Below are positions 1 to 5,198 of a DNA stretch of 5,198 nt, piece after piece. Location of the stretch: NCBI GenBank assembly GCA_016937725.1, contig JAFGVZ010000235.1, forward strand, positions 1-5,198, written 5' to 3'. The notes under the pieces are model-generated. The model ran no database searches, was not told the origin of the DNA, and saw nothing but the letters and a program-made list of their open reading frames with translations. The translations under genes were made by a program, and so were the position numbers. Numbering within the stretch: the stretch's first letter is position 1; each line of letters opens with the position of its first letter. The stretch is from Paracoccaceae bacterium (GTDB lineage Bacteria > Pseudomonadota > Alphaproteobacteria > Rhodobacterales > Rhodobacteraceae).

Positions 1-351
1 ATGGAAACCCGCACCGAATTGATCTTGCTGCAACGCACCATGGTGGTGGTCGAAGGGGTCGCGCGCTCGCTGAACCCGGAAATCAACATGTGGCAGGTCG
101 CCAAACCCGTGGTCGAGGAATATGTCCGCACAAATATTGGCCCGCAAGCTTTCGCGCGCGATCTGGCGCTGACCGCAAAAATCCTGTCGCGCTTCGGCCC
201 GCGCTTGCCGCGATTGGTGGAGGAAGCGCTGATCGCGCAGGCGCATCCGAAATCCGAACCCTCTGCCGCGCGGCGCGTGGGGCCGCTTGGCTATGGGCTG
301 GCAGGTGGGGCCTTGGTCGCGCTTGGGGTTGCAATTGGAGCGGCATTATAA
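1..351 (+). CDS. ubiB: UbiB family protein, C-terminal part (5' end outside the window)
   Basis: This is the last 116 residues of a UbiB/ABC1/ADCK-family atypical kinase-like protein. The family is membrane-associated and needed for ubiquinone biosynthesis. The visible segment LLQRTMVVVEGVARSLNP (residues 9-26) followed by a WQVAKPVVEEY stretch is characteristic of the region after the kinase-like core in proteobacterial UbiB. The protein ends in one hydrophobic segment (about residues 97-116, glycine- and alanine-rich), matching the C-terminal membrane anchor of the family. The ATG at position 1 is almost certainly an internal methionine, because full-length UbiB is around 500 residues and the kinase motifs are missing here; the true start lies to the left. 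The gene ends with TAA at 349-351 and converges on tonB. The family assignment is firm, but the precise biochemical activity of UbiB proteins is still debated. Confidence 0.88.
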   Translation: METRTELILLQRTMVVVEGVARSLNPEINMWQVAKPVVEEYVRTNIGPQAFARDLALTAKILSRFGPRLPRLVEEALIAQAHPKSEPSAARRVGPLGYGLAGGALVALGVAIGAAL

Positions 352-531
352 GCCGCCGCGCAATCGGCGGGCCGGGGACTGCCGATCTGCCCTTTGATCT
401 GTGGCACTTTATGGCAGCCAGGTCCGACTAACCCAAGATCGCAGCGCTTGCGTCAACCAAATCGGCAGGCCGCGGGATGGCCCACAGATTTCGCGGCGGC
501 GCTGGCGCGCCTTGTCCCGCGCAAAACTGTT
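352..531. other. Convergent intergenic gap, no gene seen
   Basis: These 180 bases separate the ubiB stop from the tonB stop. I see no credible coding region and no tRNA-like or canonical intrinsic terminator structure. There is a 6-bp hairpin (353-358 with 365-370), but no T tract follows it on either strand. An imperfect direct repeat is present: ATCGGCGGGCCG near 363-374 and ATCGGCAGGCCG near 461-472. GCCGAT at 381-386 could pair with ATCGGC of either copy. ATCTGTGG at 397-404 is complementary to CCACAGAT at 482-489. Transcription from both sides probably ends here, perhaps by Rho, but that is inference. Confidence 0.5.
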
Positions 532-1335
532 TCACCGAAACCCCACCGGCAAGTTGAACTGATGCGTTCCGCTCACGCCATCCGGCGCGCGGGGCAGGCG
601 GGCGCGCTGCACGGCGCGCAGTGCCGCGTCATCTAGCGCCGCGTGGCCCGAACTGCCGGTGATGCTGACTCCCACCAATTGCCCGCCCGCTGTGACCGCC
701 AGCCGCAACCGCACGACCCCGCTGGCAGTGGTCCGGGGCCGAGTCTGCGCGCGTTGCACCGCCGCGCGAATGCGCCCACCCCATTCGGCCAGCGCGCTTG
801 CACTATTGCCCCCACCGCTTTGCACCTGCGCGGCTCCTTGGCCGCTTTGCGCACTCGCCCCCTGACCGCTGGCGCGCTGCGCGGGTGGGCTGGCGCGGGG
901 CGCAGGAGTAGCGGCCTTGGCCTTTGGGTCGGGGCGGGCGCGCGGCCGGACCTCTGGCGGGGTCTGAGGCTGGGCAAATATTCGGGGCAGGTCTGGCGCG
1001 GGCACGCGTGGCGCGCTTTCCGCCTTTGGCGCGACCATGCCCGGCAATTCTGGCAAAGCCTGAGGCGCAAGCGGTTGCAGCGCATCGGGGAGCGTGCCGG
1101 GGTCCGGGGGCGCGAAAGGCTCTGGCGCAGCACCAACCGAAACCGGCGCGTCCCATCTGCGCACCAGCGCCGCGAGCGCGGGGTCTGCCGCGCCCAGCGG
1201 GGCCGCAACGGTCACGGCGCTTTCGCCACCCGCCCCGCCCGCCGCCGTGCCGTCCGGGGCGATAGCCGCGAAGGCCGCCAGATGCGCCACAAGCGCAACG
1301 GTGCCGAAGCCCATAAGCTCTGCGGTGGCGCGCAT
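532..1335 (-). CDS. tonB: TonB family energy transducer
   Basis: This 267-residue protein has the TonB layout. A short cytoplasmic tail precedes a single N-terminal membrane helix (about residues 8-27) containing His18, in the place of the functionally important His of the TonB anchor. A long Pro/Ala-rich periplasmic spacer follows (about 69-155, with many Pro, then Gln/Gly/Ser). The C-terminal domain (about 184-267) includes GVVRLRLAV, a Gly-Gly turn, SGHAALDDAALRAVQRA and a final NLPVGF. It would carry proton-motive-force energy from ExbB-ExbD to outer-membrane receptors. The usual Tyr-Pro at the head of the C-terminal domain is absent (QTRPRT instead). Two adjacent ATGs (1338 and 1335) surround the TGA of the second exbD, so the start is uncertain by one codon; an upstream AAGGGGG suits either. 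It is the last gene of the operon and ends with TGA. A TolA role is unlikely because no tolB or pal neighbours it. Confidence 0.85.
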   Translation of the reverse strand: MRATAELMGFGTVALVAHLAAFAAIAPDGTAAGGAGGESAVTVAAPLGAADPALAALVRRWDAPVSVGAAPEPFAPPDPGTLPDALQPLAPQALPELPGMVAPKAESAPRVPAPDLPRIFAQPQTPPEVRPRARPDPKAKAATPAPRASPPAQRASGQGASAQSGQGAAQVQSGGGNSASALAEWGGRIRAAVQRAQTRPRTTASGVVRLRLAVTAGGQLVGVSITGSSGHAALDDAALRAVQRARLPRAPDGVSGTHQFNLPVGFR

Positions 1336-1712
1336 CATCCGCCCCCTTGGCGCGCGACCAAGGTCACCTCGCGCACGCCCGCGCTGGCCAGATCGCGCAA
1401 CACCCGCGCCAGATCGGCCGCAGGCGCATCGGCATCCGCGCGCAAGCTGACGGCGGAGCCAAGCGCGCCCATATCCGGCGCAAGCCCATCTGCGGTCAGC
1501 AAAACGCCTTCCCCGCCAAGCCACAGCACTTGCATGTCTGTCGGCGCGGGCCTGTCCGCCAATGCCACGCTTGGCGGCATAATATCGACGGGGTCGGGCG
1601 GGGCGATCTGCGCACTCATCAGGAAAAAAATCAGCAGCAAGAACACCACGTTTATCATGGGGACCACGCTTTCGCGCGGGCCACGGGGCCGAGAGGGGGG
1701 CGCGAAATCCAT
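1335..1712 (-). CDS. exbD: ExbD-like biopolymer transport protein, Asn variant (second ExbD)
   Basis: This 125-residue protein belongs to the ExbD/TolR family. It has a short cytoplasmic N-terminus with basic and proline residues, one membrane helix (about residues 16-35, VVPMINVVFLLLIFFLMSA) and a periplasmic domain ending in a strand-rich VTLVA. The family normally has Asp in the P-x-I-D motif at the start of the helix (Asp25 in E. coli ExbD), which is essential for proton coupling. Here residue 21 is Asn (codon AAC, read from 1652 to 1650). The preceding paralogue has Asp at the aligned place. Start choice: GGAG at 1721-1718 lies 5 nt before the ATG at 1712 but only 2 nt before the in-frame GTG at 1715, so the ATG is preferred; this ATG shares its A with the upstream TGA. 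It probably acts together with the first ExbD inside the ExbB ring, perhaps as a structural or regulatory partner. That role is inference. Confidence 0.87.
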   Translation of the reverse strand: MDFAPPSRPRGPRESVVPMINVVFLLLIFFLMSAQIAPPDPVDIMPPSVALADRPAPTDMQVLWLGGEGVLLTADGLAPDMGALGSAVSLRADADAPAADLARVLRDLASAGVREVTLVARQGGG

Positions 1713-2098
1713 CACGGCTCCATCAAGACAAGGGCCGACACACCGGACGCGCGCAGCACGTCCGTCAGCGTTGCCACATCTTGCACATTTGCCCCATCGC
1801 GCGGTCGCAGCACGATCAGCGCATCGGGAGAAGGCATGAGCGGGGCCAACGCGTCGGGCAAGTCGGCCAGATCAGTCTTGGTCCCGTTCAGCCAGACAAC
1901 GCCATCGGCAAATTCGACCAGACGGGGTGGGCCGGAATAGCTGCCCGCAGCCTGCCCAGCCGGGGCCAAGGCCAGCCCCACATCCTGCCCAAAGCGCGCC
2001 GCCAGCATGAAGAAGACCAGAAGCAAGAACACCACGTCAATCATCGGGGTCAACGCAGGGCGGCGCGGTGGCCGGGCGGTGGGGCCGAAGCGAAACAT
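1712..2098 (-). CDS. exbD: ExbD biopolymer transport protein (first ExbD, canonical Asp)
   Basis: This 128-residue ExbD/TolR-family protein has a basic, proline-rich cytoplasmic tail (residues 1-16), one membrane helix (about 17-36, beginning TPMIDVVFLLLVFF) and a periplasmic domain of about 90 residues. Asp21 (codon GAC, 2038-2036) is the conserved membrane carboxylate that takes part in proton movement in ExbB-ExbD and TolQ-TolR motors. The C-terminus (ALIVLRPRDGANVQDV, then LRASGVSALVLMEP) follows the usual strand-helix-strand pattern of the ExbD periplasmic domain. Two consecutive ATGs (2101, 2098) enclose the exbB TGA. The nearest purine-rich motif, ACAGG, ends only 1 nt before the first ATG and 4 nt before the second, so I choose 2098. 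With ExbB and TonB it forms the inner-membrane motor. A TolR identity is less likely given the adjacent tonB and transport genes. Confidence 0.9.
   Translation of the reverse strand: MFRFGPTARPPRRPALTPMIDVVFLLLVFFMLAARFGQDVGLALAPAGQAAGSYSGPPRLVEFADGVVWLNGTKTDLADLPDALAPLMPSPDALIVLRPRDGANVQDVATLTDVLRASGVSALVLMEP
1718..1721 (-). promoter_or_regulatory. Ribosome binding site of the second exbD
   Basis: GGAG on the minus strand lies inside the last codons of the first exbD. It is 5 nt before the ATG at 1712 and 2 nt before the in-frame GTG at 1715, which favours the ATG as the start. Confidence 0.55.
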
Positions 2099-2718
2099 CA
2101 TGCCTGTCCGCTGGTAAAAATGCGCGTGGCAAGGTCTTCCAGATCGGCCTGCACCTGTTCGCAGATGCTTTCATACCAGCTATGCGCCATCGACGCCGGG
2201 ATAGCGACCGCCATGCCCGCTGCCGTTGTCAGAAGCGCTTGCCAGATGCCGCCCGCCAGCGCCGCCGGGTCGGCCCGGTTACCTGCCGATTGCAGCGCTT
2301 GGAACGCTTCTATCATGCCCAGAACGGTGCCCAACAGGCCGATCAATGGCGCAATCGTGGCGATCAATTCCAGAACGCGCAAGCCACGGCGCGCCTGCAT
2401 CAGCGCGGCTTTGGCAACGCGCGTTGTTTCTTCGCGGGCAGCGGGGTCTGGCATAGCCGGGTCCAGCCGCGCTTCGATCGCGCGGCGCACAACACGCGCG
2501 CGCAGCCCCGTGCGACCTGTCAAAGGGCTGAGCGCCCCCTGCCCCGCATTCGATTGCCACGCCGCGACCGCCGCACCGGACGCGCCGCGCGACCATGCGC
2601 CCAAGCGCGCCATGTCCCACGCTTTCCAGAAAATCAACGCCAAGGTCAGCACAGAGAGCGCCGCAATCGCCCAAAGCGCAGGACCGCCGGTTGCCAGAAA
2701 TTCCTGAAGCTGTGCCAT
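2098..2718 (-). CDS. exbB: ExbB, MotA/TolQ/ExbB proton channel family
   Basis: This 206-residue protein has the three-helix ExbB/TolQ topology: TM1 at about 14-34, a cytoplasmic loop of about 80 residues, TM2 at about 116-140 and TM3 at about 156-182. The diagnostic APLIGLLGTVLGMIEAF (residues 124-140) and ALLTTAAGMAVAIPA (161-175) are present. They carry the small residues and threonines (T131, T164/T165) that line the channel around the ExbD Asp in this family. ExbB forms a pentameric ring around ExbD and uses the proton gradient to drive TonB. The first ATG (2721) abuts the GAGGG at 2726-2722, while the next ATG (2718) has 3-4 nt spacing, so I prefer 2718; either is possible. It follows cbiZ with a start/stop overlap and is followed the same way by exbD. 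TolQ is the alternative, disfavoured by context. Confidence 0.91.
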   Translation of the reverse strand: MAQLQEFLATGGPALWAIAALSVLTLALIFWKAWDMARLGAWSRGASGAAVAAWQSNAGQGALSPLTGRTGLRARVVRRAIEARLDPAMPDPAAREETTRVAKAALMQARRGLRVLELIATIAPLIGLLGTVLGMIEAFQALQSAGNRADPAALAGGIWQALLTTAAGMAVAIPASMAHSWYESICEQVQADLEDLATRIFTSGQA

Positions 2719-3395
2719 CATCCCTCGCTTCGCAGGCCGATGCTTGCCTGCCATTCTGCCGCGCCGCGCGCCACCGCGTCAAACACCGCGCGGCCCAAGG
2801 CTTCGCCCTGCGCGGTGTGCAAGCCGCAATAATCTTCGTCCCCAGCCGGAGCCGCAACCGCAATGCAGTCAGTCCCCGTTCCGGTGGCCACCGCCCCGCC
2901 CGGCACCTTATGGCCAGCCGCGATCACAGCCGCGGTGCGCGCTTGGGTGGCGACACTCAGCGCTTCCAACAATCCGGTATCTGACAAAGGCCGCGACAGC
3001 CGCACAGCGATATTGATCGTGCCATAGGCCGGGATCACCTTGTCCCAGTCGCGCCCGGACCGGTCGGCGCGCGCGCCCACGGCTTCGGCATTCGACAGGC
3101 CAACGGTGGCAAGGGCCTGCACGGCGACATCGCCAATACTGGTGCGGACCATGTGGTGGCAGGAAATGTCGCGCGAGGTGAGAAGGCAAATCGCGTCTTC
3201 GGCTTGGTGGCGATGCATCTCGCCTGCCAGCCACGCGCTGACATCCAGATCGGTCGGCAGATCGGCATTGCGCACCTGCCGCCACACAATGCGGCGCGTG
3301 GTCTGGTAGCCGGGCCGGAACGGTGCCCAAGACAGCACCCGGTGCGGCGCGCCCAGATCACAATCAAGCCATGGGTCGTTAAGCGCGACCCGCAT
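2718..3395 (-). CDS. cbiZ: Adenosylcobinamide amidohydrolase CbiZ
   Basis: This 225-residue protein is recognised as CbiZ from its conserved blocks: IPAYGTINIAV (121-131), the AAGHKVPGG segment (159-167), ATGTGTDCIAVA (170-181) and YCGLHTAQGEALGRAVFDAV (189-208). CbiZ hydrolyses the amide bond linking aminopropanol to the corrin ring of adenosylcobinamide, giving adenosylcobyric acid for re-entry into cobamide synthesis. The Rhodobacter enzyme is also known to act on adenosylpseudocobalamin, which allows cobamide remodelling. It acts in the cytoplasm. The length is ordinary for a single-domain CbiZ. Start choice: ATG at 3395 has GGGGG at 3407-3403 with 7 nt spacing and marks the beginning of family-like sequence. 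A GTG one codon earlier (3398) is possible. Upstream readthrough to 3554 would only shadow the ATPase gene. The ATG shares its A with the ATPase stop, so translation is probably coupled to transporter synthesis. Confidence 0.92.
   Translation of the reverse strand: MRVALNDPWLDCDLGAPHRVLSWAPFRPGYQTTRRIVWRQVRNADLPTDLDVSAWLAGEMHRHQAEDAICLLTSRDISCHHMVRTSIGDVAVQALATVGLSNAEAVGARADRSGRDWDKVIPAYGTINIAVRLSRPLSDTGLLEALSVATQARTAAVIAAGHKVPGGAVATGTGTDCIAVAAPAGDEDYCGLHTAQGEALGRAVFDAVARGAAEWQASIGLRSEG
2722..2726 (-). promoter_or_regulatory. Ribosome binding site of exbB
   Basis: GAGGG on the minus strand lies within the end of cbiZ. It directly abuts the first of two tandem ATGs (2721) and is 3-4 nt before the second (2718), so the second is the more plausible start, though the spacing is still short. 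Confidence 0.45.
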
Positions 3396-4150
3396 CACAC
3401 AACCCCCAAAGGCTGGAAAATCGGCCCATCTTCGGTGTGTTGCACGAAGGCGCGAATGTGGAACACGCGCGCCAGCAGGTCGGGGGTCAGCACGTCTTGC
3501 GGCGGGCCATCGGCGACGATGCCCCCTTGGAAAAGCACCACCAGCCGGGTGCAAAACCGCGCGGCCAGTCCCAGGTCGTGCAAGGACGCGATCACGCTGC
3601 GCCCACGAGCGGCTTCTTGTGCAAGTGTCTCCATCAGCCCCAATTGATGTGCCGGGTCCAGTCCTGCCGAGGGTTCATCGGCCATCAGCAGACCTGTATC
3701 TTGCGCCAATGCGCGGGCGATCAGGACGCGGGCTTGCTCGCCCCCTGAAAGCTGCGTTGCAATGCGGGTGGCAAAGCCCTCCAACCCCATCCGGGCCAAG
3801 GCGGCTTCGATCGCAGCCTTGTCCGCAGCGCCGGGACGTTGCCCCGGTGACAGATGCGGCAGGCGGCCCAATGTGACCAGATCGGCCACGCTGACAGGCC
3901 AGCCGATTTCGCGCGCTTGCGGCAGCCACGCCACATGGCGCGCGCGCGTTTTGATCGGCAGTTCCGAAAGCGATGACTGCCCGCGATGTGGCATCAGTCC
4001 CAGTGCGGCACGCATCAGCGTTGTCTTGCCCGCGCCATTGGGGCCAAGCAGGCCGACGAATTCGCCTGCGCCAACCGACAGGTTTATGTCGCCCAGCACA
4101 TCGCAGGGGCCACGCGCAACGGCAAAATCTGACAGAACGACTTGTGTCAT
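3395..4150 (-). CDS. btuD: ABC transporter ATP-binding protein, BtuD/FecE type (probable corrinoid importer)
   Basis: This 251-residue protein is a complete nucleotide-binding subunit of a type II ABC importer. Visible motifs in order are Walker A GPNGAGKT (36-43), Q-loop Gln78 in WLPQ, signature LSGGEQ (134-139), Walker B LLMADEP (154-160, with Asp158 and catalytic Glu159), D-loop SAGLD (161-165) and the switch His191 in SLHD. All key residues are intact, so it should be an active ATPase. The family covers ferric-siderophore, haem and vitamin B12 importers, and sequence alone does not separate these. The adjoining cbiZ makes corrinoid the likely substrate. The ATG at 4150 overlaps the permease TGA as ATGA, with AGGGA a few bases upstream. 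The dimer would sit on the cytoplasmic face of the permease encoded just before it. Confidence 0.9.
   Translation of the reverse strand: MTQVVLSDFAVARGPCDVLGDINLSVGAGEFVGLLGPNGAGKTTLMRAALGLMPHRGQSSLSELPIKTRARHVAWLPQAREIGWPVSVADLVTLGRLPHLSPGQRPGAADKAAIEAALARMGLEGFATRIATQLSGGEQARVLIARALAQDTGLLMADEPSAGLDPAHQLGLMETLAQEAARGRSVIASLHDLGLAARFCTRLVVLFQGGIVADGPPQDVLTPDLLARVFHIRAFVQHTEDGPIFQPLGVV
3403..3407 (-). promoter_or_regulatory. Ribosome binding site of cbiZ
   Basis: GGGGG on the minus strand, within the end of the ATPase gene, is 7 nt before the ATG at 3395 and 4 nt before the in-frame GTG at 3398. This favours the ATG start. Confidence 0.45.
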
Positions 4151-5133
4151 AGTCCCTGTGCTCGCGTTTTATAGACCAGATGCAGGAACAGGGGCGCGCC
4201 CACGATGGCCGTCAGCACCCCCAGCTTCAGGTCGCGGTCGGGCAGCACCAACCGCACCGCGATATCAGCAGCCAGCACCAGCACCGCGCCCCCAAGCGCC
4301 GAAGCCCAAAGCAAACTGGAGGGCCGCGCGCCCACAAAAGGGCGCAGGATATGTGGCACGACAAGGCCCACAAAGCCCACCGCGCCTGCAACTGCCGTGG
4401 CTGCCCCCACCATGCTGGCAATGGCCAGCACCAGAACCAAGCGCAGGCGCGACAGGTTCACCCCAAGTGACGCGGCGCTGTCCTCGCCCAAAGTCAGCGC
4501 ATCAAACGCGCGCCCTTGGGCCAGCAGGACCACAGCGCCCAGCAAGATGAAAGGTGCCGCCAGCCAGACATGCGTCATCGACCGGTCAGCCAGAGACCCC
4601 ATCATCCAGAACATGATTTCTGACGCGGCGAAGGGATTGGGTGACAGGTTCAGAACCAACGCGGTCAACGCCCCTGCCAAAGCTGACACCGCGATGCCAG
4701 CCAAGATCAGCGTCAGCGCCCCGCCGCGTGGGCCGGCCAGCGCCAAGATCAGCGCCACTGCCAGAACCGCGCCCAACAATGCCGCCATTGGCAGGCCCAG
4801 CGCGAATTGCGCAGCAAAGCCCGTTTGCAGCGCGATCACCGCGCCCAAAGCGGCAGAGCCGGACACGCCCAACAATCCCGGTTCTGCCAAGGGGTTGCGC
4901 AGATAGCCTTGCATCGCTGCCCCTGCCAAGCCCAAAGCTGCCCCAATCATAGCCGCCAGAATGGCGCGCGGCAGGCGGATTTCGCGCATGACCAGTGTTT
5001 CTGCCAGTCCCTCTCCGCGGATAAGGGCCGCGATCGAAGTCGCGGGCGACAGCCCCGCTGGGCCGATCAGCAGCGAAAGCGCGAACAGCGCCACGATCAG
5101 CAAGGTCAGAACAAGCGCCAATATGCGGGTCAT
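4147..5133 (-). CDS. btuC: FecCD/BtuC-family ABC transporter permease (probable corrinoid importer)
   Basis: This 328-residue, highly hydrophobic protein has the length and motifs of BtuC/FecCD permeases, whose members have about ten membrane helices. The N-terminal helix spans about 4-24. REIRLPRAILAAMIGAALGL (51-70) is followed by MQGYLRNPLAEPGLLGVSGS (74-93), the family's best-conserved block. LTLILAGIAVSAL lies at 141-153, LGEDSAASLGV (215-225) corresponds to the cytoplasmic coupling region, and VGFVGLVVPHILRPFVG (252-268) is the second signature. It should form the homodimeric channel taking substrate from the binding protein. Start choice: ATG at 5133 has AAGGGG 7 nt upstream. The in-frame codons before it (to 5193) have no membrane character and overlap the preceding gene. 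The start overlaps the binding-protein stop as ATGA, and the stop overlaps the ATPase start. Siderophore or haem specificity cannot be excluded from this protein alone. Confidence 0.9.
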   Translation of the reverse strand: MTRILALVLTLLIVALFALSLLIGPAGLSPATSIAALIRGEGLAETLVMREIRLPRAILAAMIGAALGLAGAAMQGYLRNPLAEPGLLGVSGSAALGAVIALQTGFAAQFALGLPMAALLGAVLAVALILALAGPRGGALTLILAGIAVSALAGALTALVLNLSPNPFAASEIMFWMMGSLADRSMTHVWLAAPFILLGAVVLLAQGRAFDALTLGEDSAASLGVNLSRLRLVLVLAIASMVGAATAVAGAVGFVGLVVPHILRPFVGARPSSLLWASALGGAVLVLAADIAVRLVLPDRDLKLGVLTAIVGAPLFLHLVYKTRAQGL

Positions 5134-5198
5134 TCGCCTGCCCCTTGCAGCCGGGCAATCGCGCGCAGCACGGCAGGCGTGCCGCAAACCCATTCGGC
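5130..5198 (-). CDS. btuF: C-terminal tail of a periplasmic corrinoid-binding protein (start outside the window)
   Basis: The frame read leftwards from the right edge is open for 22 codons and stops at the TGA at 5132-5130. It encodes AEWVCGTPAVLRAIARLQGA followed by Gly-Glu. A C-terminal C-G-T-P-x-x-L-x-A pattern fits the last helix of many type II importer substrate-binding proteins of the BtuF class. The stop overlaps the permease start as ATGA, the same arrangement used further down this operon. Position, frame and composition agree with a binding-protein gene directly before btuC. The segment is too short for an independent family call, so the function rests mainly on context. Confidence 0.6.
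   Translation of the reverse strand, partial: AEWVCGTPAVLRAIARLQGAGE

Noticed and set aside
353..370. GC hairpin after ubiB as an intrinsic terminator
   Set aside because: The stem is only 6 bp, and no run of T follows it on either strand.
1336..1524. N-terminal extension of TonB to an ATG at 1524
   Set aside because: The added residues are Arg/Cys-rich and lie out of frame over the second exbD; the RTGATG junction and the TonB membrane anchor place the start at 1335 or 1338.
1623..1630. T-tract in the second exbD forming T TTT TTC, matching a -1 frameshift heptamer
   Set aside because: It encodes the normal Ile-Phe-Phe of the membrane helix, no stimulatory structure was recognised, and the zero-frame product is a full-length ExbD. 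It is noted only as a possible slippage spot.
643..1839. A 398-codon open frame on the plus strand opposite tonB and the exbD genes
   Set aside because: It runs antisense to three well-recognised genes, has low-complexity Arg/Ala/Pro-rich content and no recognisable domain. Long antisense frames are common in GC-rich DNA.
1636..2037. A 16-base identical segment, AGCAAGAACACCACGT, at 1636-1651 and 2022-2037
   Set aside because: It encodes the shared VVFLLL of the two ExbD helices, so it reflects paralogy and common codon choice rather than a functional DNA repeat.
532..2718. Reading the cluster as tolQ-tolR-tolR-tolA
   Set aside because: No tolB or pal follows, the last protein has a TonB-type proline-rich spacer and C-terminal domain, and the genes are joined to an import operon.
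3395..5198. Ferric-siderophore or haem specificity for the ABC importer
   Set aside because: The permease and ATPase alone allow it, but the translationally linked cbiZ makes corrinoid much more likely. It is kept as an alternative in the gene entries.

Overview
The window is GC-rich, gene-dense bacterial DNA. Its codon use and protein types suggest an alphaproteobacterium, most likely of the Rhodobacterales (Rhodobacter/Paracoccus relatives). This placement is an inference from protein resemblance and was not tested by a search.

Layout: positions 1-351 (+) hold the 3' end of ubiB, a ubiquinone-biosynthesis gene. Positions 352-531 are a convergent intergenic gap with no gene. Everything from 532 to the right edge lies on the minus strand and forms one tightly packed operon, transcribed right to left. 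Its order is: the last 22 codons of a periplasmic binding protein (5198-5130), a FecCD/BtuC-type permease (5133-4147), its ABC ATPase (4150-3395), adenosylcobinamide amidohydrolase CbiZ (3395-2718), ExbB (2718-2098), a first ExbD (2098-1712), a second ExbD (1712-1335) and TonB (1335-532).

How the genes fit together: CbiZ identifies the substrate class as corrinoids (vitamin B12, cobinamide or other cobamides). The binding protein, permease and ATPase would carry the corrinoid from the periplasm into the cytoplasm. CbiZ would then hydrolyse adenosylcobinamide (and, in related bacteria, adenosylpseudocobalamin) to adenosylcobyric acid, which re-enters cobamide synthesis. ExbB, the two ExbDs and TonB form a proton-driven motor that energises an outer-membrane receptor. 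A BtuB-like receptor and a cobalamin riboswitch would be expected just beyond the right edge, but neither is visible here.

Most notable points: (i) a corrinoid salvage operon appears to carry its own complete TonB motor; (ii) the two ExbDs differ at the key membrane carboxylate, Asp in the first and Asn in the second, so the stator may be asymmetric; (iii) all seven junctions of the operon are overlapping stop/start codons, and the last five use the same RTGATG hexamer. None of the component families is new; the interest lies in the combination and in the Asp/Asn pair.
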